DNA of 64,000 nucleotides, taken from assembly GCA_026168605.1 (NCBI GenBank), contig JAPFDX010000019.1:1-64000 (forward strand). Reading direction: 5' to 3'. This document shows, piece after piece, positions 42,593 to 50,417 of the stretch (position 1 is the first letter of the stretch; the number at the start of each line of letters is the position of its first letter). This DNA is from Roseburia sp. GTDB lineage: Bacteria; Bacillota; Clostridia; Lachnospirales; Lachnospiraceae. The position numbers and the translations under genes are program-made. Below the pieces are notes generated by a model. That model did no database searches, was not told the DNA's origin, and worked only from the letters and a program-made list of their open reading frames with translations.

Positions 42593-44365
42593 TTATCGCA
42601 CACCGACTGCCGCATCCGCCGCCGGTACATCCTGCGGTGACAAAACGTCCTCGGGCGGCAGCACATTCTGCACCAGACAGGTCTGGTAATACAGCCCTCT
42701 TTTTGCCAGAAGCTCCTCGTGCGTGCCGCGCTCTGCAATCCTTCCGTCTTCCAGATAAAGGATCTCATCCGCATGGCGCACCGCCGAGATACGGTGTCCG
42801 ATAATGATCTTTGTCGTATTTGCAAGCCCGTTTAACATTTTCTGAATCTCATGCTCCGTCTCCATATCGAGCGCGGAGGTGGAATCGTCCAGCACCAGGA
42901 TGGGGCTGTGCTTTGCCAGCGCCCGCGCGATGCTGATGCGCTGCTTTTGTCCGCCGGAAAGCCCTACGCCGCGCTCGCCGATGACCGTCTCATACTGCTG
43001 CTCCATCTTCTCGATAAAGCCGCGCGCCCGCGCGTCCTCGGCGGCGGCGTGCACCTCCTCCATCGGCAGGCTCGCGCGCTGTCCCATCTTGATATTTTCT
43101 TCAATCGTGTCCGAAAAAAGAAAGACGTCCTGAAGCACCACCGCAATATTTCTGCGAAGCTGTCTTACGGAGAGTCTGCGCACATCCACGCCGTCCACCA
43201 GGACTGCCCCGTCCGTCACATCGTAGAAACGCTGCAACAGGTTGATGATCGACGATTTTCCCGCGCCGGTCGCCCCCATAATGCCGAGTGTTTTTCCTGC
43301 GGAAACACAAAAGCTGACGTCCTTTAGGATTTCCTTCTCCCCTATGGAAAAAGAGACATGATCAAAGCGGATGTCGCCATTGATCTTTTCCGGCTTCTTT
43401 GGAGTTTCCCCGTCCAAGATCTCCGGCTTCTCCTCATAAATTTTCCGTATCTTCTTATAGGAAGCTGCAGCGGAAGACACATCGTTCGTCAGCCAGCCCA
43501 TCATTTCCATCGGCCAGGTACAGTTTCTGCTGTACTCCACAAACGCAACGAGCGCGCCGAGCGTCATTTCCCCGTTCATCACAAAAAGTCCGCCCAGGAT
43601 CGCCATGCCGACCGGAAGCACCTTGCCCACAAACTGAAACAGCGGATAGTAGCGGACGAGCACCTTTGACTGCCGGATGTTCAGCTCGTAGTAACGGCTG
43701 TTGTGCGATAAAAACTTGGAAATCTCATGCTTTTCTCTGGCAAATGCCTTGACTGTCCGCACGCCTGCCAGATTCTCCTCCGCTACCGTCGTCAGCACCG
43801 CATTTTCCTCGCTGATCTCCTCATAAATCTTATCCAGCTTCCGCTCCATGACCACCGCCGTCGTCCCGCAGACGAGCATTGTCGCAAGCGGCACAAGCGC
43901 CAGCTTCCAGTTCAGGGAAAACATACAGTAGAGCACCATGCTCACATGGATCGCCACCTCCACGACAAGCATCCCGACATATCCCATCGCGTTCCAGATC
44001 TTGTCAACGTCATCCTTCACGCGCGCCATCAGCTCCCCCGTGTTCGTGTTCTGAAAATAATTCATCGACAGAGTCTGTATGTGGTCGAACAGATCCTTGC
44101 GGAGCTGCGCGCCGATTTTTGACGACAGCAGGTCGAACAGAAATTCCTTGCAATATCCAAAGATGCAGCGCCCGATACCACAGATCACGATACCCAGCAA
44201 AAGCGGCGTAAGAAGCGAACCGTTCCCGCCAAGGATCACGTCATCCACAATGCTCTCCGTGATTTTCGGGTACAGCATATCAAGCGTGATCGCAGCCACC
44301 ATCGATGCGATGGCGATCAAATATCCGTACCAGTAACGTCCCAAATAAGAATATAACTTTTTCAT
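42593..44365 (-). CDS. ABC exporter half-transporter, partner A (degenerate ATP site)
   Basis: A 590-residue permease-ATPase, first gene of the pair. Walker A GATGAGKS, canonical signature LSGGQKQR, and Walker B ILVLDDSTSALD, where the catalytic Glu is replaced by Asp. This is the hallmark of the non-catalytic half in heterodimeric ABC exporters. The switch region reads IIGHRISA. It is 18 bases from partner B. The substrate cannot be told from sequence. The region upstream contains repeat elements rather than a regulator gene. Confidence 0.94.
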   Translation of the reverse strand: MKKLYSYLGRYWYGYLIAIASMVAAITLDMLYPKITESIVDDVILGGNGSLLTPLLLGIVICGIGRCIFGYCKEFLFDLLSSKIGAQLRKDLFDHIQTLSMNYFQNTNTGELMARVKDDVDKIWNAMGYVGMLVVEVAIHVSMVLYCMFSLNWKLALVPLATMLVCGTTAVVMERKLDKIYEEISEENAVLTTVAEENLAGVRTVKAFAREKHEISKFLSHNSRYYELNIRQSKVLVRYYPLFQFVGKVLPVGMAILGGLFVMNGEMTLGALVAFVEYSRNCTWPMEMMGWLTNDVSSAAASYKKIRKIYEEKPEILDGETPKKPEKINGDIRFDHVSFSIGEKEILKDVSFCVSAGKTLGIMGATGAGKSSIINLLQRFYDVTDGAVLVDGVDVRRLSVRQLRRNIAVVLQDVFLFSDTIEENIKMGQRASLPMEEVHAAAEDARARGFIEKMEQQYETVIGERGVGLSGGQKQRISIARALAKHSPILVLDDSTSALDMETEHEIQKMLNGLANTTKIIIGHRISAVRHADEILYLEDGRIAERGTHEELLAKRGLYYQTCLVQNVLPPEDVLSPQDVPAADAAVGVR

Positions 44366-44397
44366 TCTAAAACTCCTCCATATCCTGTATTTTATTG

Positions 44398-44430
44398 TGA
44401 CATAGGATTACAAAGCAATTTCCTATGTCG
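44398..44430. repeat. Short dispersed palindrome (TATGACATAGGA family), copy 3
   Basis: Arms TGACATAGGA (44398-44407) and TCCTATGTC(G) (44421-44430). Shorter relative of the hairpins at 22380 and 27079. Confidence 0.65.
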
Positions 44431-44467
44431 ATTCGGATGTCGAAAGGGAATGGACACAAATGAGATT

Positions 44468-44701
44468 GGCAAAATACACAAATGATATTCTGATTTGTGA
44501 ATATGGAGAAGCTTAGAACTTCTTAATGTTCTGCCAATTTCCAGCGATTCGACGGCAGGGATGCCGGCGAAAGCCCGAACTGCGCCACGGATGGCGCATA
44601 GAGGGCGGTTGCGTTCCTATATATTCCCGATACACAGAACATTTTAGAAGTTCTTGGCTTCGGAATCCTGAACAAAAAGAATACCATTTGTGTATTTTGT
44701 C
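44468..44701. repeat. Long-hairpin repeat family 2, copy D
   Basis: A 234-bp element whose core is the reverse complement of copy C at 26798-27019. Terminal arms are GGCAAAATACACAAATGATA plus TTCT on the left and the near-perfect complement (two mismatches) on the right. These outer arms differ from those of copy C, though each copy is self-complementary. Fills much of the gap upstream of the ABC exporter; no ORF. Confidence 0.8.
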
Positions 44702-44828
44702 AGCCGCAATCTGTAAAGACCCATTTTTCACCCGAATCCAATGTCGCAAAAAGAGAGCCCAAACGGACTCTCTTTCTCCCAAAGCAACGGACATCACACC
44801 CTGCGCGATGTCTTATGTTCCTATAAAA

Positions 44829-44861
44829 AGTCCGCGGTATTCCATAGGATCACCGCGGACT
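44829..44861 (-). terminator. Terminator of the 28-aa peptide gene
   Basis: AGTCCGCGGT and ACCGCGGACT, a perfect 10-bp GC-rich stem with a 13-base loop; on the minus strand TTTTTATAGG follows. Confidence 0.9.
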
Positions 44862-44883
44862 GTTGTGTACCATAGATATAAAA

Positions 44884-44970
44884 CTATCGTAAATCTGTCT
44901 GCCTGCCCGAGGTAATGCTATGCTTCTGATTGCTGTTTGTGGTTGTATCATTCATTCTAAGCGTTGTCAT
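44884..44970 (-). CDS. 28-residue peptide with a complete transcription unit
   Basis: ATG at 44970 to TAG at 44884. The peptide begins TTLRMNDTTTNSN and ends SGRQTDLR: hydrophilic, rich in Thr/Asn/Ser, without Cys or a membrane helix. It has AAGGAGG 8 bases before the ATG, a near-consensus promoter (45003-45032) and a strong terminator (44829-44861), so little else could be the product of this transcript. It lies divergently next to a spore protein gene. No known family that I recognise; it could be a peptide or a dual-function small RNA. Confidence 0.6.
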   Translation of the reverse strand: MTTLRMNDTTTNSNQKHSITSGRQTDLR

Positions 44971-45002
44971 AGTGATTACCTCCTTTTCTTCTTATGTGAA
45001 AC

Positions 45003-45032
45003 AGTATACCAATATATTTTTTGAATTGTCAA
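45003..45032 (-). promoter_or_regulatory. Promoter of the 28-aa peptide gene
   Basis: Perfect TTGACA (45027-45032), 18-base spacer, TATACT (45003-45008) on the minus strand, about 33 bases before the ATG. Confidence 0.85.
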
Positions 45033-45033
45033 G

Positions 45034-45061
45034 GAATTTCTCAAAATTTACCAACATAATA
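45034..45061 (+). promoter_or_regulatory. Possible sigma G-type promoter of the spore protein gene
   Basis: GAATT (45034-45038) and CATAATA (45055-45061), 16 bases apart, resemble the GNATR / CATNNTA pattern of forespore sigma factors. About 120 bases before the SASP start codon. The -35 is imperfect. Confidence 0.4.
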
Positions 45062-45180
45062 TCCGTATGTCTGTAAATAATAGGATTAGGACTTACAGTA
45101 ATCTTTATTGTACTCCTAAAAACAACAAGACGTGCCAATAGACGCACGAAATCAACAGACAAGTATGGAGGAAAAAAACC

Positions 45181-45402
45181 ATGAGTGGAACAAACAATTC
45201 CGGTTCTAACACAAACCAGATGGCAGTGCCGCAGGCAAAGGAAGCCATGAACCGCTTTAAGCAGGAAGTTGCAAGCGAGATCGGTGTACCTTTAAAAGAG
45301 GGTTACAACGGTGATCTGACTTCTGCACAGGCAGGAAGCATCGGTGGCGAGATGGTCAGAAAGATGATCATGAAGCAGGAGCAGCAGATGTCAGGCAAAT
45401 AA
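45181..45402 (+). CDS. Alpha/beta-type small acid-soluble spore protein
   Basis: A 73-residue SASP that coats spore DNA and protects it from UV and heat. Typical: N-terminal low-complexity Ser/Asn/Gln stretch, MNRFKQEVASEIGVPL (the GPR protease cleavage region has the E-[IV]-[AG] context), then the second motif GSIGGEMVRKMI. GGAGG lies 8 bases before the ATG. First plus-strand gene of the window and monocistronic. Expression is expected in the forespore under sigma G. Confidence 0.95.
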   Translation: MSGTNNSGSNTNQMAVPQAKEAMNRFKQEVASEIGVPLKEGYNGDLTSAQAGSIGGEMVRKMIMKQEQQMSGK

Positions 45403-45437
45403 GAATTTGCCGCAAATAAGAATTTGCCGCAAGTAAA

Positions 45438-45483
45438 AACGTGCCATGTCAGCAGTTAATCTGCTGCTGTGGCACGTTTTTTA
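45438..45483. terminator. Bidirectional terminator between SASP and DJ-1 genes
   Basis: AACGTGCCA and TGGCACGTT arms with inner CAGCAG/CTGCTG pairing; followed by TTTTTTA on the plus strand and TTTTTAC on the minus strand. Just before it, a 17-base unit containing GAATTTGCCGCAA is tandemly duplicated (45400-45435). Confidence 0.9.
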
Positions 45484-45495
45484 TTTCCGACTTGT

Positions 45496-46047
45496 TTATG
45501 TCCGATAGACAAGCCCTTTTCTGACCTCGGCGACAGCATCCTCCCCTTTCAGATACTTCACAATGGCGAGTGCAAACGGAATCGCTGTTCCCATTCCGCG
45601 GCTGGTAATGATATTGCCATCCGTCTTCACCTCATCCTCATCAACAAACGCCCCGGTCAGCTTTTCCTCGAATCCCGGGTGACAGACCGCGTGTCTGCCC
45701 TCTAAGATTCCGGCAGCTCCAAGCACAGTTGGCGCTGCGCAGATCGCGCACACCAGCTTGCCCGCAGCCGCAAATTCACGGATCACTTTATTTACTGTCT
45801 CATCCGCGCCGAGGTTCAGCGTTCCCGGCATACCGCCCGGCAGCACAATGCCGTCGAGCTCGTCATAATTGACCTCGGACGCCAGTGCGTCCGCCATAAA
45901 TATGATGTCATGCGATCCTTTCACCTCACGCGTTCCCGTAATGGAGAGCATCACAATCTCCAGCTTCGCACGGCGCACCACGTCCACAACGGTCAGCCCT
46001 TCGATCTCCTCACATCCGTCTGCCATAAAAATTCCGATTTTGCTCAT
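45496..46047 (-). CDS. DJ-1/PfpI-family protein (YajL-like)
   Basis: A 183-residue DJ-1 superfamily protein. The nucleophile elbow shows as CAICAAPTVLG with its conserved Cys, and the acidic partner is in MADGCEEIEG. DJ-1/YajL proteins act in oxidative or glyoxal stress; the activity is debated. ATG at 46047 has GGGAGG upstream and starts exactly at the fold. Last gene of the GH3 operon region, separated from the GtrA-like gene by 58 bases. Confidence 0.9.
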   Translation of the reverse strand: MSKIGIFMADGCEEIEGLTVVDVVRRAKLEIVMLSITGTREVKGSHDIIFMADALASEVNYDELDGIVLPGGMPGTLNLGADETVNKVIREFAAAGKLVCAICAAPTVLGAAGILEGRHAVCHPGFEEKLTGAFVDEDEVKTDGNIITSRGMGTAIPFALAIVKYLKGEDAVAEVRKGLVYRT

Positions 46048-46105
46048 GGTTACCTCCCTGTCACATCTTACTGACATACAGTGTATCACAAAATCCGGAG
46101 ACTGC

Positions 46106-46672
46106 TCAACAGGACTTTTTCTTTTTCTCTCCAAATCCTTCTGCAAAGATGATCTTGTTGACGACAAAGAATACAACCATCGCCACGCCGCCGGTCAGAA
46201 CCGTCGTTCCGATATTGTAGACTGCTGCCGGAAGAAGGACTTTTGCCACACCGACCCAGACACTGTTGATGGCATTCACCACAAAAAAGATCACCGCCCA
46301 CCCCAGAAAATACAGCGGTATCTGCAGCCGGAGCGGTCCCCTGCTGCGGAAGGTGATATTTCTCTGCAACGGGAAATTGATACATTCTCCCAGAAAGCTG
46401 GAGATCAGGTTGGCAAACATATACGCCATGCCGCCGTCCGCGACGGCATAGCCTATGATATTAAAGGTAAAGGTCACTCCAAACAGCTCTCCCTCGATCG
46501 CCGGCCAGCCCCAGCCGTTATTTTTGTAGGACGCAAACAGCTCCGGCAGAAACAGCAGCATCAGATATTTCAAAAACGTGATGACATAACTGAAAATGAG
46601 AAACAGTCCGCCCTCCCGCATCCATCTGGCAGCCTTTGGATGTTTCGCTCCAAACCTTTCAAAAAACTTCAT
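46106..46672 (-). CDS. GtrA-like membrane protein
   Basis: A 188-residue protein with four membrane helices: FLIFSYVITFLKYLMLLFLP, MAYMFANLISSFLGE, IPLYFLGWAVIFFVVNAI and a last one before KIIFAEGFGEKKKK. The NFPLQRNITFRS segment fits the GtrA family signature (N-F-x-x-x-R-x-x-x-F). GtrA proteins are linked to transfer of lipid-bound sugars across the membrane. ATG at 46672 chosen by homology, behind AGGAG. It lies 13 bases after the GH3 gene, so the four genes form an operon. Confidence 0.8.
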   Translation of the reverse strand: MKFFERFGAKHPKAARWMREGGLFLIFSYVITFLKYLMLLFLPELFASYKNNGWGWPAIEGELFGVTFTFNIIGYAVADGGMAYMFANLISSFLGECINFPLQRNITFRSRGPLRLQIPLYFLGWAVIFFVVNAINSVWVGVAKVLLPAAVYNIGTTVLTGGVAMVVFFVVNKIIFAEGFGEKKKKSC

Positions 46673-46685
46673 ACACATCCATCTC

Positions 46686-49667
46686 CTACTCTTCCTGCTT
46701 TTTTGCGGAGCGGAACACAAGCACGCCCCAGAGAGCCAGAGCCGCGACGATGACTGCGTCTGTCACCGCCATAACGATCATCCATACAGGCGGCAGATAG
46801 CCGTCCGTTCTAATGCTCATCGCGTTGCTGTTGACAACCGAGTACAGAATATTTTTTGTCGCCTGCCGCAGGAGTGTGATCTGCGTGGCGTCATCCGGCA
46901 TGGAGAACGTCTTTGCGTCCTGCGTTAAGAACAGGTCGCCGCCTGCACGTATCATCTCGTCCACATGGGTGTATGTATTTAAGCTGTAATCCGTGATGAC
47001 CGAGCCGTGGAAGCCCCACTCATCGCGCAGCACCTGGGTCAGCAGCGCATAGCTGCCGCCTGCCCACTTCATGCCCAGACGGTTAAAGGAGGACATCATA
47101 CCCGTCGCCCCGCCTTCTTTTACTGCGATCTCAAACGGCAGCAGATAGAGCTCACGCATCGCCTGCTCATTCGACCACACGAGAATACCGTTATATTCGC
47201 GGTCCGTCTCCTGATCGTTGACCGCAAAATGCTTCACATAACAGTAAACTCCCTTTTTGTCCGCTCCGCGGATCACGCTCGCCGCAAATTTTCCGGAGAG
47301 CAGCCCGTCCTCGCTGTAATATTCCCAGTTTCTTCCCGCGAAAGGAGAACGGTGGATGTTCACAGCCGGAGCGTACCAGCCCGAATACGGAAGTCCGTCG
47401 CCTTTTTCATTGCCCACAAGTCCTTCCTCGCCGATCAGCTCGCCCATTCGCTCCGCCAGTGCAACATTCCATGTGGAGCCCATCACGCACTCTGCCTGAT
47501 AAGCGCAGGTCCCGTACACTACAGACTCCGACAGGAAGCTTGTAAATCCGCTCGGACCGTCCGCATCCGTGGTGAGCGGTTTGCCGACCACGCCGTCAAT
47601 GCCCGGGACCTCATTGGTGCGGAAAGCGCCAAAGCCCACAAGGTTCTTCATCTCGTCCAGGGAGATCTCATCCAGAAGCTTCTCCCAGCGCGGGTCGTCG
47701 TACGATACCTCCCCCACATAATTGCCGTCGGCATCGTAGAGCATATCGCGCAGAGAAATTCCGTTGTTCACCGGAGTGGCGGAAGGCGCGTCTCCTGTCA
47801 CCTCCCACGGCTTGCCCGCATCCGGCTCCGTGTATTTGCGCTTGACCGACTCGTCCAGAGCCGTCTTTAACTCATCGCTTAAGGTTCTCTCACTGTCATC
47901 CAGATAGTCCGTGGGAACCGTTCCCGCAAAGTCCTTTCTGGACACATAGGACGCATATGTATTCGTGCCGAAAATACCGGCGCTCACATCGTCAAAGGCA
48001 TTGACAACCTCCACTTCCTCACCGTCAGCATTGGCAACGGTCGGCATCTGCACGTCCTCGCCAAGCGTGTACACTGCGCTTCCCTTCGCCGTGTGCGCGT
48101 CGCTTCCTACTATAATGCCGTAGTCGCCCGCCTCCAGCTCGTAGCCCTTAAAGCCGTTTTCATTGGCGTCCGCGTAGTCGTAGGATTTCATATCCCGCAC
48201 ATCCAGCGTCAGGGTGAGTGTCTCCTCCTCCCCGGGCTGCAACAGTCTGGTCTTCGCAAAATCACCCAGAACAACGTGTGCCTTTTCGATCGCAGCTCCC
48301 TCGTAGTCATAAGGAGCGCTGTAATACAGCTCTACCACGTCTTTTCCGGCATAATCCCCGGTATTTTTCACCGTGACGGACACCTCGATCGTATCGTCCG
48401 CCGTGATTGCGCTTCCGTCCGCCGCCGCAAAGGACACATCCCAGTCGAAGGTCGTGTAGGAAAGTCCGTAGCCAAACGGATAGACCACGCTGTCCTCGTA
48501 CCATGTGGACTGTGGGTCTGCTTTTGTCTCCTCGTATCCGCGGGTCTCATAATAGCGGTATCCCACATAGATACCCTCCTCATAGTTTACAAAAGCATAG
48601 TCTGTCTTTTCGCCGTTATACAGATAGCGGTTGCCAAACTCGCTGCCGTAAACGCCCGTATTATACCAGGTCGGATCTTTGGTAAAGTCCGCCGCCCAGG
48701 TATCCACAGTGTGACCGGAAGGGCTGATCTGGTTTCCGTCTTCGTCCACTCCGGCCAGGATCTGTCCCAGAGCCATAATGCCCGTGGCTCCCGGAAAACC
48801 TGCCCACAGGATCGAATCGATCCCCTCGTCCGCCTGCAATTCCGGTATTTCCATCGTCGTGCCTACATTCAAGACGACAATGACATTCGAAAAGTTCTCT
48901 TTTACATGGTCAAGGAGCGCTTTTTCATTTGCATCCAGTTCCAGATAGTGGCTGTCGGCAGATACCGCTCCCGGGATGGCGGAGCCGCCAAAGCTTTCCG
49001 CCATACTTCTCGGCAGGTCAAATCCCTCCCCGCCGATCCTGGAAATGACAACGATCGCCGCGTCATTGTAGTCCGCATAGCTCTCCGTCACATCGGAGGT
49101 ATAGGAATCCAACGGAGTCTCGCCCGTCTGAAATCCCGGCAGTCTCTGCCCCGATGTCATGGCAGGATTCTCCGGTCTTCCCTGACCGGACCTGGCGGAA
49201 TCCTCATAAAAGCTTTTGAGAGTCTCGTTGCAGGAGATTCCTGCCGCCTCAAGGCTCTCATATAAGGTTTTCTGTGTACCGGAACTGCCGTTGCTGGCGG
49301 AACCCGACCCCGAGTACACCAGATCCACCGAGTTTTTTCCAAACACGCTGACGTGCGGATTTTCCCCGGTCAGTGGAAGTGTTTCGTTTTCATTTTTCAG
49401 AAGTACGATCCCTTCCTTTTCCACATCAACCACAAAATCATTTGCCGCGCTTAACACTTCTTCCTTGCTTTCATATTCTCTGTCGTACCACTCGGCGCGG
49501 TTATCCTCCACCACATTGGCGCGCTCACCGCCAAAAACAAGGCTTAAGGAATTTGTGACAATCGACACGCGCAGCAGCACCGTGGTGATCACGATCTCTA
49601 AGATCAGCACGATGGCTGTCACGATCAGCCAGATTCTTGTTTTTTTGTTTTTTAATATCTTACTCAA
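46686..49667 (-). CDS. Membrane-anchored, domain-permuted GH3 glycosidase
   Basis: A 993-residue family 3 glycoside hydrolase in the permuted order: N-terminal membrane helix (12-34), alpha/beta sandwich domain (about 60-330), fibronectin-like domain (PFGYGLSYTTFDW marks its start), then the TIM-barrel domain at the C-terminal half (DADGPSGFTSF; YYSEDGLLSG; KHFAVNDQETDR; nucleophile Asp in VITDYSLN), and a final membrane helix (about 960-985). Catalytic domain outside the cell. Likely a beta-glucosidase or similar; exact sugar unknown. The start is TTG at 49667 overlapping the stop of the preceding lipoprotein gene, implying coupling. Confidence 0.9.
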   Translation of the reverse strand: MSKILKNKKTRIWLIVTAIVLILEIVITTVLLRVSIVTNSLSLVFGGERANVVEDNRAEWYDREYESKEEVLSAANDFVVDVEKEGIVLLKNENETLPLTGENPHVSVFGKNSVDLVYSGSGSASNGSSGTQKTLYESLEAAGISCNETLKSFYEDSARSGQGRPENPAMTSGQRLPGFQTGETPLDSYTSDVTESYADYNDAAIVVISRIGGEGFDLPRSMAESFGGSAIPGAVSADSHYLELDANEKALLDHVKENFSNVIVVLNVGTTMEIPELQADEGIDSILWAGFPGATGIMALGQILAGVDEDGNQISPSGHTVDTWAADFTKDPTWYNTGVYGSEFGNRYLYNGEKTDYAFVNYEEGIYVGYRYYETRGYEETKADPQSTWYEDSVVYPFGYGLSYTTFDWDVSFAAADGSAITADDTIEVSVTVKNTGDYAGKDVVELYYSAPYDYEGAAIEKAHVVLGDFAKTRLLQPGEEETLTLTLDVRDMKSYDYADANENGFKGYELEAGDYGIIVGSDAHTAKGSAVYTLGEDVQMPTVANADGEEVEVVNAFDDVSAGIFGTNTYASYVSRKDFAGTVPTDYLDDSERTLSDELKTALDESVKRKYTEPDAGKPWEVTGDAPSATPVNNGISLRDMLYDADGNYVGEVSYDDPRWEKLLDEISLDEMKNLVGFGAFRTNEVPGIDGVVGKPLTTDADGPSGFTSFLSESVVYGTCAYQAECVMGSTWNVALAERMGELIGEEGLVGNEKGDGLPYSGWYAPAVNIHRSPFAGRNWEYYSEDGLLSGKFAASVIRGADKKGVYCYVKHFAVNDQETDREYNGILVWSNEQAMRELYLLPFEIAVKEGGATGMMSSFNRLGMKWAGGSYALLTQVLRDEWGFHGSVITDYSLNTYTHVDEMIRAGGDLFLTQDAKTFSMPDDATQITLLRQATKNILYSVVNSNAMSIRTDGYLPPVWMIVMAVTDAVIVAALALWGVLVFRSAKKQEE

Positions 49668-50310
49668 TGTTTTCTACAACCTCTTCCATAGAAAGTGACG
49701 CCTCTGCCGTGATCTTTAAGCAGTCGATGGAAGGCGCGCTTGCCATATTGCTGCGGTAAGTGTTCTCGCCTGCCACAAAAACAATCTCATTCTCGCCTGC
49801 CTTCAACTGGATCTCGCCGAGATTCTTCGTCTTGAAGTTCTCCTGATCGCTGGCATCTGTGCCGTTATCTGTTGTAAATTCCTCATAGGAAAGCGCTTCC
49901 CCGTTTACCGTCACCACAAGGCTCTCCGGATTCCATGTACAGTTTCCGAGCGTGTTTGAACCGAGCACCGCTTTTAAGGTCGCGGTCGTATCCACATCCG
50001 ATGTGATCACGAATGTGATCGGGCTTTTTGTGCCGAGCTCTCCCACATAAAATCCGTTGCTCGCATTTGCATTTTCCTTTGCGAGACCGATGCCCGTAGG
50101 TGAACCGGACACTCCAAGTCCCTCCAGTCCTTCCAGCACCGTATATTCCGCTTCAAAAATAAATTCTGTTCCGGCTGCCTCTGCACCGCCGTCCGCCTCA
50201 TTTGCGGTCTCGTTTCCGGCGTCGCCTTCTGCGCCGCTACCGCCTCCGCAGGCGGTCATAAATACCATGGTCGCTGTCATCATCAAAGCTGCTATCATTC
50301 TCTTTTTCAT
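49660..50310 (-). CDS. Carbohydrate-binding-like lipoprotein
   Basis: A 216-residue secreted lipoprotein. Signal peptide MKKRMIAALMMTATMVFMTA with lipobox Cys21 (MTAC), a disordered Gly/Glu/Ala linker, then a beta-sandwich domain starting FIFEAEYTVLEG and ending in ENEIVFVAGENTYRSNMASAPSIDCLKI, which resembles CBM6/CBM35 modules. ATG at 50310 starts exactly at the signal peptide, with GGAGG upstream. It lies between the two GH3 genes and overlaps the second by 8 bases, so it may present sugar to them at the cell surface. Confidence 0.8.
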   Translation of the reverse strand: MKKRMIAALMMTATMVFMTACGGGSGAEGDAGNETANEADGGAEAAGTEFIFEAEYTVLEGLEGLGVSGSPTGIGLAKENANASNGFYVGELGTKSPITFVITSDVDTTATLKAVLGSNTLGNCTWNPESLVVTVNGEALSYEEFTTDNGTDASDQENFKTKNLGEIQLKAGENEIVFVAGENTYRSNMASAPSIDCLKITAEASLSMEEVVENIE

Positions 50311-50417
50311 TCTGTTCTTCCTCCTGATTGTGCGAAACAGATGCACCTGCTTTTTGTACCGCAGCCGCATCTGTCACGCTTTTTGTTTCTTAGTATTTCT
50401 ATTGTTTCTATATTTTA

